Shown here one piece after another: positions 1 through 10,600 of a stretch of 64,000 nt of DNA (positions within the stretch are counted from its first letter, which is position 1; the number at the start of each line of letters is the position of its first letter). Location of the stretch: NCBI GenBank assembly GCA_022828595.1, contig JAKGHH010000005.1, positions 60,507,655-60,571,654 on the forward strand. The letters are read 5' to 3'. This DNA comes from Nelumbo lutea (taxonomy: Eukaryota; Streptophyta; Magnoliopsida; Proteales; Nelumbonaceae). The position numbers and the translations under genes were made by a program. The notes under the pieces were generated by a model. It was not told the DNA's origin. It worked only from the letters and a program-made list of their open reading frames with translations, and ran no database searches.

Positions 1-24
1 TCAGGTACATATGTAGTATGGGGC

Positions 25-221
25 ATCCATCAAGGGGCTTTATCTGGGGATATCTAGATTAAATCTGATCAAATTAGATGATCATAACTAAGGTTCAAAA
101 TTTTGATACAGGCCGATACGCCGGATCCATCAAGGGGCTTTATCTGGGGATATCTAGATTAAATCTGATCAAATTAGATGATCATAACTAAGGTTCAAAA
201 TTTTGATACAGGCCGATACGC
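25..221. repeat. 100-bp direct tandem duplication
   Basis: Positions 25-121 and 125-221 are essentially identical, at an offset of exactly 100 bases. Each copy holds genomic flank, the 9-bp target GATCATAAC, and the first ~32 bases of the MITE that is complete at 189-429. The duplication therefore happened after the MITE inserted. Confidence 0.9.
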
Positions 222-429
222 ATCGGTCATCGGCCTGTATCTTGGCTTGCCTTTTATTTTATTTTTTTAGTTTTTCTTTCAAACTGGTTCAGAGGGGATG
301 GTTTAAGGCCTGTCTACCCCCTGAACCAGGTCAGACCTCGAAACAACCCCTGTGGGGACGTATTGGGAAGCCACTGATACGATATGTATCAGCCGATACG
401 GCCTGATACATATCGAAATTTTGAACCTT
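189..429. mobile_element. Mutator-like MITE with 9-bp target duplication
   Basis: The 241-bp element has terminal inverted repeats: it starts with TAAGGTTCAAAATTTTG and ends with AAATTTTGAACCTT. The interior holds further mirrored blocks of the GATACAGGCCGATACG type. It is flanked on both sides by GATCATAAC (180-188 and 430-438), a perfect 9-bp duplication, which is the length Mutator-like transposases generate. No transposase is encoded, so it is non-autonomous. A short open frame across it is not credible as a gene. Confidence 0.75.
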
Positions 430-438
430 GATCATAAC

Positions 439-844
439 CTTCCAGCCTTTCTTATGATACTATGGGCACTATCTATTGAAGTCTTTATGGGTTGGATGGT
501 TAAGGTCTTTTGGTCAAGAAAAAAAATTTGAGGTAGATGATTACCAATTGAGGGCAATAGGATAGTGGGTCTTATTCCTTGGATGTGTCATTTCTTTACT
601 GTTGTGTTGTGTCCTATCTTAAGGCTCCATCCTAGGCACTTTTATCTTTACAAAAACCTTACAGACTGCTGAAATATGAATAGATTCAGAACTACTTGGA
701 TATTACAAATAATCAAATATCTCAGTGCCACTTCTATAAAAGCAAAGCTCGGTTATCGTATTATTAAAAGCATGTTTAACAATGAAAAGCAACACCATTG
801 ATCTGTAGCATGAACCATCAGAAAGTCAATATGATTGTAGATGT
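439..844. other. Intergenic, nothing recognised
   Basis: AT-rich sequence without a convincing ORF, RNA gene or repeat structure. Confidence 0.5.
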
Positions 845-1552
845 TTGTATTTCTCTACTAACGTTTTGTTTATAGATTATGACTCAACTTTACCTTGGCC
901 TATAATTGGGGAAATTTACCACCTTGCCCTCCAAAGTAGCCCATTTTGCTTTGGATGTTTAGAATTATTATTAAGAGCAGCTATCTTATGGTCAGTTTGG
1001 GAAGAAAGGAATAATAGAATCTTTAAAGGAGTGGAGAAATCCAAGGAGGCAATTGTAGAAAGGATAATTATTATGACTATTCATTGGTTGAAAACTTTGG
1101 ATTTGTTTAAAGACTTCTCAGCTAAAGACATTTACAGAAATTGGGAAGTAGTGGCTTCTACAACTTCCATGAAACCTATTGTGCGAGAATTGTGATCCCC
1201 ACCAACACAACAAAGTGTGAAATTGAACTTTGATGGGAATTCAAGAGGTAACCCGGGCCTTTCAGGTATAGGAGTATTCAGAGATGAAAATGGCAGAATT
1301 GTGGCTTTGTTTTCAGGACCAATAGGAGTGGGGGACTCATTGAGAGCGGAGGTGATGCTGGTCTTGCTTCAAGGTGTAAGATATGCAAAACAGTTGGGGT
1401 TACACCAAGTTGAGATAGAGGGAGACTCTGAATTGTCGATTGAGTGGCTGCGGTCTAGTAAGTTGGGAGCCTGGATTTATAGACAGCCCATAAGGGAAAT
1501 CCTCAACATAACCAGGGAGATCGGTGCATGCTTCAAATGGAAGTTATATTAA
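845..1552 (+). pseudogene. LINE remnant: end of zf-RVT region plus RNase H domain
   Basis: Two adjacent open segments in different frames make the C-terminal part of a plant LINE ORF2. The first (845-1195) ends with the WSVWEERNNRIFKG stretch typical of sequence just after the zf-RVT domain. The second (1217-1552) is an RNase H-like (RVT_3) domain with LNFDGNSRGNPG near its start and EGDSELSI in the middle. The frame is broken between them and the C-terminus is cut, so it is dead. See the opposite-strand LINE piece at 1648-2827, which may be the other half of the same element. Confidence 0.7.
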
Positions 1553-1647
1553 TGAAGTTACCGTTTCCAATAAAAAAAAATGTTCAGAATTATTACCTCC
1601 TCTATGAGAGGTCAGAGGATGAAATTTTAGTAAATTAAAAATAAAGA

Positions 1648-2827
1648 TCAAGAATTTAACAATTTTGATAGGTGGAATCTATCAAAGTGAGTTGGGAATG
1701 GTTGTATGGTAAATTTGATGGCTTTAGCAAACTGATAGGAAATTAGTAAATGGTATCCAGACTCACCATCAAATTTACAGAGGACACACCAATGAGGAGA
1801 CAAACAGCTATTGGGTCTTTTTCTTTGAAGTAAATCTCCTGTATTAACTCTTTCCAGAAAGGCTTCCCAACAGAAACTCCCTACCTTCGGAGGTATAAGT
1901 TGACACCACACCTCTTTAACAGGGAAGGACAGTCCAACAGAAGAATGTTGTATTAGGGCCTTAAAGAAAGAGGCATAGGTGTAGGAACCCGAGGGGGTGA
2001 GTGTCCAAATTCTATTGTCTTCCTTTGTTGTCTCTAGGAAAATCCCTTCAAGGATGGATAATAAGGTTGAAATACAACCTAATTCTGTGTCCCTGATATC
2101 TCTTCTCAAATCCAGGTTCCAACCGAATCCAGAAGGTGAGTTAAAGAAGGTACAAGGAAGGAGGAAACTGGTTCATTTTTAAGGGTAGAGATAGCAAAAG
2201 TAGTTGGAAATTGATCTTTCAAAGGGGAATCCTCAACGCAAAAATGTTCATAGAATTTTATTAGGTTGCCTGAGTGCAAGTCATACCTGATCTAGGGAGG
2301 GACCATGAACAAAGTAGCTTGAATAGCTTTCTAGGGAGATGCTCTTGTAGTCCTTGCTAGAATCCCAGAATCCCATCCATTATCTGCCACCCCATAAATA
2401 CTTCCCACTCTTAACCCAAAGCTTTTCTTACTCTTGTAGTCCTTATGTTCCCAATTCCCAAACCTCCCTCCTTACTCCTACACATCACCTCCCACCTAAC
2501 CCTATAGTCCTCCTCCCCCATCTCCCAGAGAAAATCTCTCATAAGTTTTTCCAACCTGCTAGCCACCCTAATCGGAATCTTAAAGACTGACAAAAAATAG
2601 ACAAGAAGGTTAGCTAGTGTGGACCTAATTAGGGTGATTCTCCCTCCAAGAGACAAATAGTTTTTCTTCAAATTGGCAAGTCTCTTTTCAAACCTCTCCA
2701 CAACCGGAACCCAAAATTCATCTCTCTGAGGATTATCTCCCAATGGCGAACCAAGGTAGTTTAAGGGCCAATGGTCAGTTTTCATCTCTTTGTGCCATAG
2801 ACAAAACAAAGTTGTTTTCTTCAACAT
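1648..2827 (-). pseudogene. LINE remnant: RT thumb and zf-RVT domain
   Basis: On the minus strand, 2827 to 2411 encodes the end of a non-LTR reverse transcriptase, with YLGSPLG, the LSLGGRITLIRSTL thumb stretch and LGIGNI. After a decayed spacer, 2109 to 1648 encodes a zf-RVT domain (VWCQLIPPKVGSFCWEA, then C-x2-C in WCVLCKF). Order and orientation are those of a LINE ORF2 read right to left. No catalytic YADD region or endonuclease is seen, so it is 5'-truncated or decayed. Confidence 0.75.
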
Positions 2828-3252
2828 TTATCTCATATATTCGGATACTTAAACCTGAACCCCTTATCTTTGTACTCAATACAGGGACTATCTCATGGCA
2901 TGTCTGCGGTGATTCAATGAAGAACATTGACGACAGTCATTACATCATCTTGCAGAGTTCAGGCTATTTTGAGTAGTCAGTCTTGAGTTGTGTACGTGAA
3001 AAATGACCTGCAATATGGATGCATAATTCCTTATAATGGGGCTGAGAATAAATGTGTGGAGATGCATATGTTCAACATCAGAGACATGGTATAGTGTATG
3101 ATCTGCAGCGGTGGGACCAGTGTGGTTTGGATTCCCATTCCTAATGGTTCTCGATCATGAAAGCACTAGGAGAAACAGTGAACGCCCAGGTGGTATCTTC
3201 ATTGTAATTTCATATCATGCTGCACAATCATCTTTTTTTGTACATATTTAAT
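2828..3252. other. Intergenic, nothing recognised
   Basis: Sequence between two minus-strand LINE remnants. It may include decayed LINE DNA, but no domain can be read from it. Confidence 0.4.
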
Positions 3253-3913
3253 TCATGATGTATTCATTTTTGGGCAGAGGGAAAGAGAATTAAACATTAT
3301 AATCAGTTGTTTTGTTTTGAGAAATGTAACCATACATTCATTGGTAGTCACAATGTGTAGTCTACGTGAGAGGATGCAACGGGTACTAAAAAAATTGAGT
3401 CCATCTGCAACCAAGTTTAATTCCTTAGAGATCCGCTTCCTTTGGACAGAAAAGGCCAATAGGATATATCTAGTTTCATTGAGATAGGGGGTTATTTCCC
3501 AAGGCTCCTGTCCACTACCAGCATCATCTAATGGTATTGGAACAATCCCCTTCAATAGCAAAGAAAATATCCAAATCTCTTGCCATAACTTCTTATAACA
3601 TGGTAGTGTTCTCTCTCGTAATCAAGGAAGTTGGTTAAACAATAACACGACCAAGCCGGGGTTCCATATCAATCGAGACTCTTTTTAGTATTCTTCATTG
3701 GAATTTGGAGTTCGCATATCCTGATATCATGTCGCAGGACAATCCGGAGATGCGAACGCGGCTGATTACTTGATGGTCATAAAATCCAGCAATTTTTGTA
3801 GCGAGACTGAATTTGAAATTAGGCCGATTAAAAGGAAATGCTCCAAAGAGGAAACTGTTAAAATTAATTTTGATACCTGTGAAATATTTTTGCATTGGCA
3901 AGGTTTTAATCAA
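3253..3913 (-). pseudogene. Probable second LINE RNase H remnant
   Basis: Two minus-strand open pieces resemble the start and end of a LINE RNase H domain. Around 3870-3740 lies KINFNSFLFG followed by AGFYDHQ, like the DGS...AGI..RDHQG block. At 3520-3400 lies PWEITPYLNETRYILLAFS followed by ISKELNLVADGL, like the PW.I.PYL.ETR and RE.N.VADALA blocks. Frames are broken and the first catalytic Asp is replaced. The call rests on motif resemblance only. Confidence 0.45.
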
Positions 3914-4490
3914 CCTTACTGAAGCCTGGGTGCGTTGAGAATTTCATAATGTTGCGTTGAATTTCAAGGAACTTAAAAAGGTTAGAGAAAATTCGCATAG
4001 GTATCCTGTACTTGGCTGAGTGCCAATTTAGTATCTTAATTTTAAGTGACAATCTAGTACCCACCGTCAGTTACGTATATCATGTAATCTTACATGTAAT
4101 TTAAAAATTAAAAATGTTAAAATTATCCTTTAAAATAAAATACACCTTCATCATTTTTTCAACAAAATCCAAAGACTCGCCGCTAGCCACCACCATGGCC
4201 AAGCCAGTGTTTTTTTTAATATAAAAGCAAGATGAGACCATCGATTTAGTATTTCAAGCTCACAGAATGTATTACCATGAAAAAAAAAATGGAATTCGCC
4301 AAAAGTTTCTTCTCTCACACTATCTTTTTCTGAACTGTTTATAGGAAAACAAAATCTCCTGAGCTACATAATGTATAAGACCATCTTTCTGTGGGGCTAC
4401 TAAACCCTCAAATTACTCTTCTGATTCTCCCCATGCTAAACTGAGCCCAACACTGCAATTTGCCCCCAGCTTCTACACTCCCAGAATTAC
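3914..4490. other. Intergenic, nothing recognised
   Basis: AT-rich DNA with short A and T homopolymers (for example T8 near 4209 and A9 near 4279). It may contain the decayed 3' untranslated end of the minus-strand pseudogene to its right. Confidence 0.4.
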
Positions 4491-4496
4491 ATTATC

Positions 4497-5151
4497 AATC
4501 TCGTGAAGCACTGGATGAATCGTCACTGGATTCCCCTGATTGTGGACTATCTGCCATCTTCTGAATTGAATCAACATCCCCATCACTGGAGAAAGTATGT
4601 ATTCGAAGAGTGTCAAGATCTTCATCTGTAACACCAAATATTTCTTTGACAGTTCAGATAGATAAAATATCTTCCCAAAATGGGCCTGAACAGGAAGCTT
4701 TCGTTTTAAACCCTTTTCCGAGTATCTTGACATATCCATTACTACTGGACCATTTTTTCGCACAATCCGTCTTGAGATTTCATTTAAAATTTCAGCAACC
4801 TGGGCATCATCCAACATGGATGCTTTTCTGGGTTGAATTAGATCAGCAACCAAGTTTCTCTTGAATCCACCAGGTCCATGGCCTTCTCCTGAATCCACGG
4901 AAAGTCTTCCTCTACTTCCTCCTCTTCTTCTATTGGCTTCTCTGTTCTAGAGTTTGCTTGTTGCTGAACTGAAGCTTCTTCGCTCCTCTTCTTTGCCATT
5001 GTTGAAACCTGGAGAGAAGTTCTGCATCTATGCTGATGATTAGGCACAGATAAGGATGAAGGTTTAGGGAAGATGAATAAACCACTCTTTGGAGGCGCAG
5101 GTTAGTAATACTGGCAGACCAAGCTCCGAGCAGCTGTGAACAACAAGCCAT
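4497..5151 (-). pseudogene. Decayed copy of a conserved plastid-type plant protein
   Basis: Read right to left, three frames join into one recognisable plant protein. 5151 onward gives a Ser/Leu-rich transit-peptide-like start (MACCSQLLGAWS). 5047 onward gives a Glu-rich segment ending DFPWIQEKAMDLV. 4890 onward gives LVADLIQPRKASMLDD, VAEILNEISRRIV, KGLKRKLPVQ and FYLSELS. After a further frame change the C-terminus reads EIFGVTDEDLDTLRIHTFSS and ends SSSASRD with a stop near 4497. The middle of the family protein, between the PWIQEKA and FKRNLVADL blocks, is missing, and there is another small deletion after FYLSELS. No introns are evident. I recall the family as a conserved plant protein of unknown function; the motif match is from memory. 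Confidence 0.6.
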
Positions 5152-5428
5152 TGCTGCTAAGTTTCTGCGTTCCTCCTCTCTAATCTCTCCACCTCCGCAA
5201 ACAGCCTAGTTTCTTGTCGTTTTAATGGTGGATTGGTGACTAAATTTCGTCATTTTCAAGTCTTTCCTTTGCAAAATAAATCCAAACCGCTTCTTTATTC
5301 TTCAGAAACAAAACCAGCTTCCTCAAATCTTTCACCCTAGGCAAAACCACTTCCAGTTGGAAGTTGGAACCCATAAAAAATCATCCACCGACCACTCCAC
5401 ACCATGGACCATGGTGGTCACAAAACCG

Positions 5429-5438
5429 CTATAAAAAC
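5429..5438 (+). promoter_or_regulatory. TATA-like box
   Basis: GCTATAAAAAC lies about 90 bases upstream of the ATG at 5523, which opens only 9 codons before a stop. It may be the promoter relic of the decayed coding segment to its right. Confidence 0.25.
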
Positions 5439-5592
5439 ACCACCCATCCCTCCTTAACCTTCATCACTTCACTTCGTTCTTAATTTCTACCGTCTCTCAT
5501 TTGCTCGCCAGTTCCTTTGTAAATGGATTTCATTATATCTTCCAAGAACTAACCGACTACTCTGGAGATTGAGAAGACCCTGAAACCCAAAA

Positions 5593-5933
5593 CCCCATCA
5601 CAAGCCGCCTGTATCTAAAACCTTCCCACGCCTCCGAAACCTTGGTCAAAGACGACGTTCTTCGGCTCATCCGCCACTACAAGCGCGTAAACAAAGTCTA
5701 AAACGCTCTCCATGCGCTCCTGAGTTCGTCTTTCTCAGGAGGGGCAGATAATGCCCCCATCCGCCTTTCTCAGACGCTTTCTCTGCGCTCCTTCGCGAAG
5801 GAAGAGAAGATAGCAACTGTAGTCGCCGAAGCAACTTCTGTAGTTGCAGTAAGTGGTGGCGGTGATGGAACGTTGGAGTTTGAAAAGGTTGTCTTTTCGG
5901 TTTGGATTCATTTGATAATGAATATTAGATGAA
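5593..5933 (+). pseudogene. Coding-like decayed segment, family not recognised
   Basis: One forward frame reads through about 110 codons with a single in-frame stop. It includes ETLVKDDVLRLIRHYKRVNKV, then the stop, then NALHALLSS and LRSFAKEEK. GC content is clearly higher than in the flanks, and a TATA-like box and short 5' leader precede it. I do not recognise the protein. A pseudogene of a helical-repeat protein is possible. Confidence 0.3.
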
Positions 5934-6104
5934 ACTTAAGGGCGGCATTTGTGTCTTTTCCTATAAATACTTAAAGGTGAATTAAGGGCAGGTACTACAT
6001 TATAGCAAAATAAAAAGGGAGAAGTACAAATAAGAATTCCAGTTATTAGATTGTCACATTTTAGTTTGGATATTAAATTAACACTCGGCCTACAGGGTAT
6101 TTAT

Positions 6105-6350
6105 AGGAAAAATTTCCCAAAAATTATTATTAAGGGTGATAATAAATGTATCATTGATTGCCTAAACAAGGTTGTGGATCCACCATGGAGTCGAGTCTGA
6201 AGACTATTATCGAGGAATGTATGCAGATGAGCATGCTCTTGGATCATATTTGTTTCTACCAGCATGTTTATCGAGAAGCGAATCGGGCAGCGGATTTAGT
6301 AATGTGGTTCTTGACACTTCCAACCCCCCACGGTCGCTTGCTTATATTTG
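6105..6350 (+). pseudogene. LINE RNase H fragment
   Basis: A forward frame gives KIIIKGDNKCIIDCLNKV, the middle block of the plant LINE RNase H-like domain. It shifts frame near 6175 and continues as SLKTIIEECMQM, ICFYQHVYREANRAADLV, the REAN..AD end of the same domain. Neither end of ORF2 is present. Confidence 0.65.
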
Positions 6351-6849
6351 TTTTTGTAATTTTTTATGACATATTACTCCCGTCTCGTGTATTATAAAAA
6401 AATATCACATCAACTGATTTTTTATTTCAAGCATCGTGTTCTCATTTCATTGGATGCAGGAAATGTTTTCAAAGAAATGAATCGGGATTCACTGCGAACA
6501 CAAGTATATGGATTTGTTGCAACAAGTAGTGATCACCCTAGCCAGCGTTGAAGACTTGTATTTGCAGCGGATCCCATGGAAAATATATATACAATTATTT
6601 AAAAGACAATCTAATCATATTTGAAAAACTTTTATCAATCACAAACTCATGTGATTTTTTCGTTTTTAAAGGACAAATCTCATGTGAATTTGACTGAATA
6701 CTAGTTGATGGAAAATTTTGGTTGTTTGGAAATTTAGGCTTCGTCCCCATTCCAAACAGCCAAAGTTTTCCCCGTGATTGTTGTTACTTGTCAATTGGGA
6801 TGATGATACCGGTTGATTGGTTATCAGGTATTCAGGTACCACTCGCCAA
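6351..6849. other. Intergenic, nothing recognised
   Basis: AT-rich sequence. It may include the 3' trailer of the LINE fragment to its left, but no clear poly-A or target duplication was found for it. Confidence 0.4.
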
Positions 6850-7580
6850 CCTCGTAGGGTTGCATAATGGATTGGATTGAATATAGATCCATGCTATCTA
6901 TTTGATAAAATCCGATTTGATTTGATTTAAATGTATAGTTTTACAATGGTTGGCTTTTTCCTTTTCATCTTTTAAGTCGGTAGTTTTTAGTTGTGATTGT
7001 CATGAAAGGGGTGACTTTGGCAATCTTTTTCTGTGTATCTCGATTTCTTAGAGTTTCTTGATGAATTTTGACTTTGTTGAAAGTCCGTCCTCCTTTTTTA
7101 ACGTTTTCATCTTTTTACTGTTTGTAGAGTGGTTACAAGAATTTCTCCTAGTGCTCAGGATTTATTATTTCTTTATCAGCACTTTGTTTTGGGTTTGTCT
7201 TTTCTTTTTTTGTTTACTATTGCTGATTGTACTCTCATGGATTGTATTTGAGATTCTAAGCATTCTTAATAAAATTAGCCATTGCCTTAAAAAAATGTAT
7301 AGTCTTATATATACTTAAAATTTATATTGTATCTTTATAAAGTTGATTCAGTTTGAATATTAAGTTTTTACTAAATTAGCATAGGTTCAAGTTTAATGCA
7401 TGCTATTATTTATTTATTTTATTAATAACATATGATATTTTGATAATTTTAAATTTAATTTATTAACTCTATGTGATATATGATTCCAATGAATATGATA
7501 TGATTCAAATTCGAATATAAATATATCAAATTTGGATCTACCTATACCCGATTAGATTCAATTTATTTGTAGCTCTGAGT
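6850..7580. mobile_element. Dispersed MITE-like repeat, copy 1, split by an insertion
   Basis: 6850-6939 plus 7293-7580 align, with many substitutions, to 15165-15590 inside the eIF4B intron. Shared blocks include GATTTGATTTAA, ATATATACTTAAAAT, TACTAAATT and a common right end GCAGCTCT/GTAGCTCT. The two ends are imperfect inverted repeats (GGGTTGCA... against ...TGTAGCTCTG), which suggests an hAT-like MITE. A 353-bp retro-insertion interrupts it. Confidence 0.55.
6929..7303 (+). mobile_element. Poly-A retro-insertion with 11-bp target duplication
   Basis: AAATGTATAGT occurs at 6929-6939 and again at 7293-7303. The intervening 353 bases end in AATAAAATTAGCC...CCTTAAAAA and are absent from the sister MITE copy at 15165-15590. 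A-tail plus direct target duplication is the mark of target-primed reverse transcription, so this is most likely the 5'-truncated 3' end of a LINE, or a SINE. A long hydrophobic open frame inside it is only T-richness. Confidence 0.7.
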
Positions 7581-7650
7581 AAGGTGGGAATTGATCTAAA
7601 ATATTCTACAACCAGTCAGAAACCTTACCAACTGAGCTAATTCCAACCTT
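7581..7650 (-). mobile_element. tRNA-derived SINE head or tRNA relic
   Basis: The minus strand reads as a degenerate tRNA: a 7-bp acceptor pairing with one mismatch (AAGGTTG against CCACCTT), a near-consensus A box (TTAGCTCAGTTGGTA) and a B-box-like GATCAATTCCC. The anticodon arm has a 4-bp stem with a 10-base loop and there is no proper D stem, so it cannot be a working tRNA. Internal pol III boxes in this spacing are typical of plant SINE heads. Confidence 0.6.
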
Positions 7651-10600
7651 CTCTAGTCTGACTTGTTTGAATTATAAGCTACTTATTCTATTGTACTCTC
7701 TTTTGATTAAAAAATAAAGAATACATAATAGAAGAGGTCTATCTCTCTCTTCCATTGCATGAATCATTTGGTGCATCTTTTCGTATGAATTGTTGGTTTT
7801 TTAGTTGGGAAAAGATTTAGGGGGAATTTTGACTAGTCTTTCTAAAGGATCTTTCAGGCTTTTCAAAGCTCATAAGACCTATAGCGGGCTTTTGCGTTTG
7901 GCAAACAAAAGGCAAAAAGCTAAAAAGATATCCCGTCGAAAAGCTCAATAAAGCTCAAAATTGTCCAAAGTCCGGAAGCTTCATTTGAAGCTTTTGGTCT
8001 TTTCGAGCTTATGGGATCTCGATAGGGGTCATTCGAAAAACCTTCATTTTCACTCTCACATCCTGCTCAAAGCGGATAGGCCTCGTAAACGAACGAATAT
8101 CCACACCAGGTATGGAGCACTCCTTCCTCTTCTTTCTTCCTACCTTTTTTTTTTTCTTTCTTCTTTGATCTGAATCTCTATTCTTACCTCTATTTTTTAG
8201 ATTGATCACTATTGTTTTAGGCTTCTCACTTTAGCATTCTTCATGCATTTTCCTGTTCATTAAAGTTTCTAGGTTTCTAGTCGCCAAAGTCATCAAGCGC
8301 TCGAGAATATCTTTTCATTTTACAAGATCTAATCACTGTGTGTACAGTCCAAGGTCAGAAATTAGAGTTGTCACTAGTTACCTAGAATAATCCAACTACA
8401 AAACTTGTAGTTCTTAGATTTTTTAGAATTTGTTATTTTCATGTTTTATTTTATGATTCCATTGTTCATTTTGTAGACTGCATTTGAAATCAAGCAGCCA
8501 CTTGATTATTCCTTTCACCAGGTATGCCATTTCTTTTTCTTATTTTGATATATGAAATAGTTATTATTCGAATAACCCAACAAATTAGAGTTTTCACCTC
8601 GCCTCTTCTTCTCTGTGTCTGTGTTATGTGGATCTAACCACCAATCCTGAATTGGTGGTACAGAGTAAATGATCTTGTGAATAATTAAAGCCTTTGGGTT
8701 TCCTCAACAAAAGACAAAGCTGGACAACAAAAATAGGACTTGATCACTTCTCTAGTGAGTGAATTGCTAGCTCATTTGTTGACTTTCTTTCACTAAAGTG
8801 AATGGAAGAGGGGTCAATTGCTAAAACGTTGAAAGCCAGAACAAATTGGAATGATGGGCTGTGAATTCACATTCATGGTAATTGTATTTTTCTTTTTTTT
8901 TTTAATCAGCATGTCGTGGTAATTTTTGCATAAAATTGAAAGCCATCCAAATTGTTGAAACAACAGGAACATTTGTTTTTGTATGACTGCATCTGATTGA
9001 GTTGCATATGTTTTGTCATGGTGTCGTCATCATCTCTAGACAGGAAACTCTCTAAAATTAAAACGGGAATGTTTTTAGAAAGGAACTTGAATTCAAGAAC
9101 AAACAAGCTATTGGTGGGCTTCCATAAAGACAATCTAGTAATAGATTGACAATATGTGCCTCAAGCAGGCCATTTGCATAAGGATTCATTGAATTAGAAC
9201 TATATTTTATGTTTCCTCCTATTGACTCTACTTATTCATAATTAACTCCCACTATTAATAGTTGTTAGATCCATTTAAATTTTATAATTTAAATAATATC
9301 ATTCTCACATAAAAAGTATATGTTGTTGACAAGGTTGGTACCTAGCTAGGTGGGTGGTAAAATGTTCTCATCACTATATTGCTATTCTAACCTATTAAAA
9401 GGAAAAATTGCAGGGAGGTACCCTGTAATAAGGTTTAGCTCAGTTATTAAGATCACAAATGGCAGGGAGGTACCTAGGTACCTTGGTTGTAGCTTATCTG
9501 GATTCACACCAAATTGGCAGAACGTTCAGCCACATAAAAGTATTTAATTGAAATGATTCCCACATGAGTGTAATGTGAGACTTGTTTGATTTGTTCAATT
9601 TCATCAACCTAAGGCTCTTTTGCGTACCTTATCTTTGCTTCAACTTATGTGTAAATGATAACAAATATGAAGGATATACAGAAAATAGACTATAAAGGAT
9701 TGTCAAGGATATACAGTATATGTATATATCCTTTGAGTAGTTAGGTTCGAGGCCCTATTTTCTTGTTTGTCAACTTTAAGTTTATCTCTGTAGTGGTTGT
9801 TTCTCCATTTAGAATACATCTGTTGTATTTGACATAAATCCATATGTGTTGGAATTTTCAGAATGTAAGAAATTATACAACAAAGGATGACCTAATATGC
9901 TCGAGAGATGAATAAGAGAAGTGTTGTTGGAGCCATTCAATCAAAAGAAACAGAACATACTCTCAAGTGCTTTCGAGACCTGCACATCATCTAATGAGCT
10001 CAAGAACATGTCCCAGTAATTACAGTTCACCTTTCTTGGTCATTCTGGAGGTGATTTTCACAGAAAGTTTCCATATCTAAAATAGAGCATGATCACCTAC
10101 AACGACCTAGCATTTCTCCTAAACCTTCAGATTTACCTTCAGCTTGTGTTGCGAAATTGTACTTAACCTCTTCCAAGTCAAACCTCTTGGCAACATTGAA
10201 ACCGGTACTGTGTGGACACAATGACGATAGCCACCTTCCCGTGGGAGCTCTTGGACAGTGTTGATTTTATGTAATGGTTGTGATCCATATTCAGCAATGA
10301 TCTGTACTTGACCGTCTTCCAATTGAATAACCATTTTATTTGGTTTTAGTTAACTATAAGTGGGGTTTTCAATTGAATACATGTGTGCTTAAGTGGGTAT
10401 AGTTGTCTAATTTTTACTTGCAGCTTGAAATTTTAGATTCAATCCTTAGTGCTTTTGGTTTAAGTGGGTTGGGATTAGTTTTAGTTTTATATTTAAATCC
10501 AATTGGCTGTAATGATTTGTTGCATGGATATTAAGAAAAATGATTTGTTTATCTATTGATTGTAGCTTTTAGAGAAATTCGAAGTTTTAAATAGACTCTT

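Noticed and set aside
845..2827. LINE inversion by twin priming
   Set aside because: Twin priming inverts the 5' part upstream of a sense 3' end with a poly-A tail; the layout here does not match.
7058..7318. Hydrophobic 86-codon frame as a membrane protein gene
   Set aside because: It is T-rich sequence lying mostly inside a retro-insertion that ends in poly-A.
9436..9510. Second tRNA-like A/B box pair
   Set aside because: The A box is degenerate (TTTAGCTCAGTTATTAAG), the B box is weak, and there is no acceptor pairing.
10119..10334. 71-codon minus-strand ORF
   Set aside because: No motif or context supports it.
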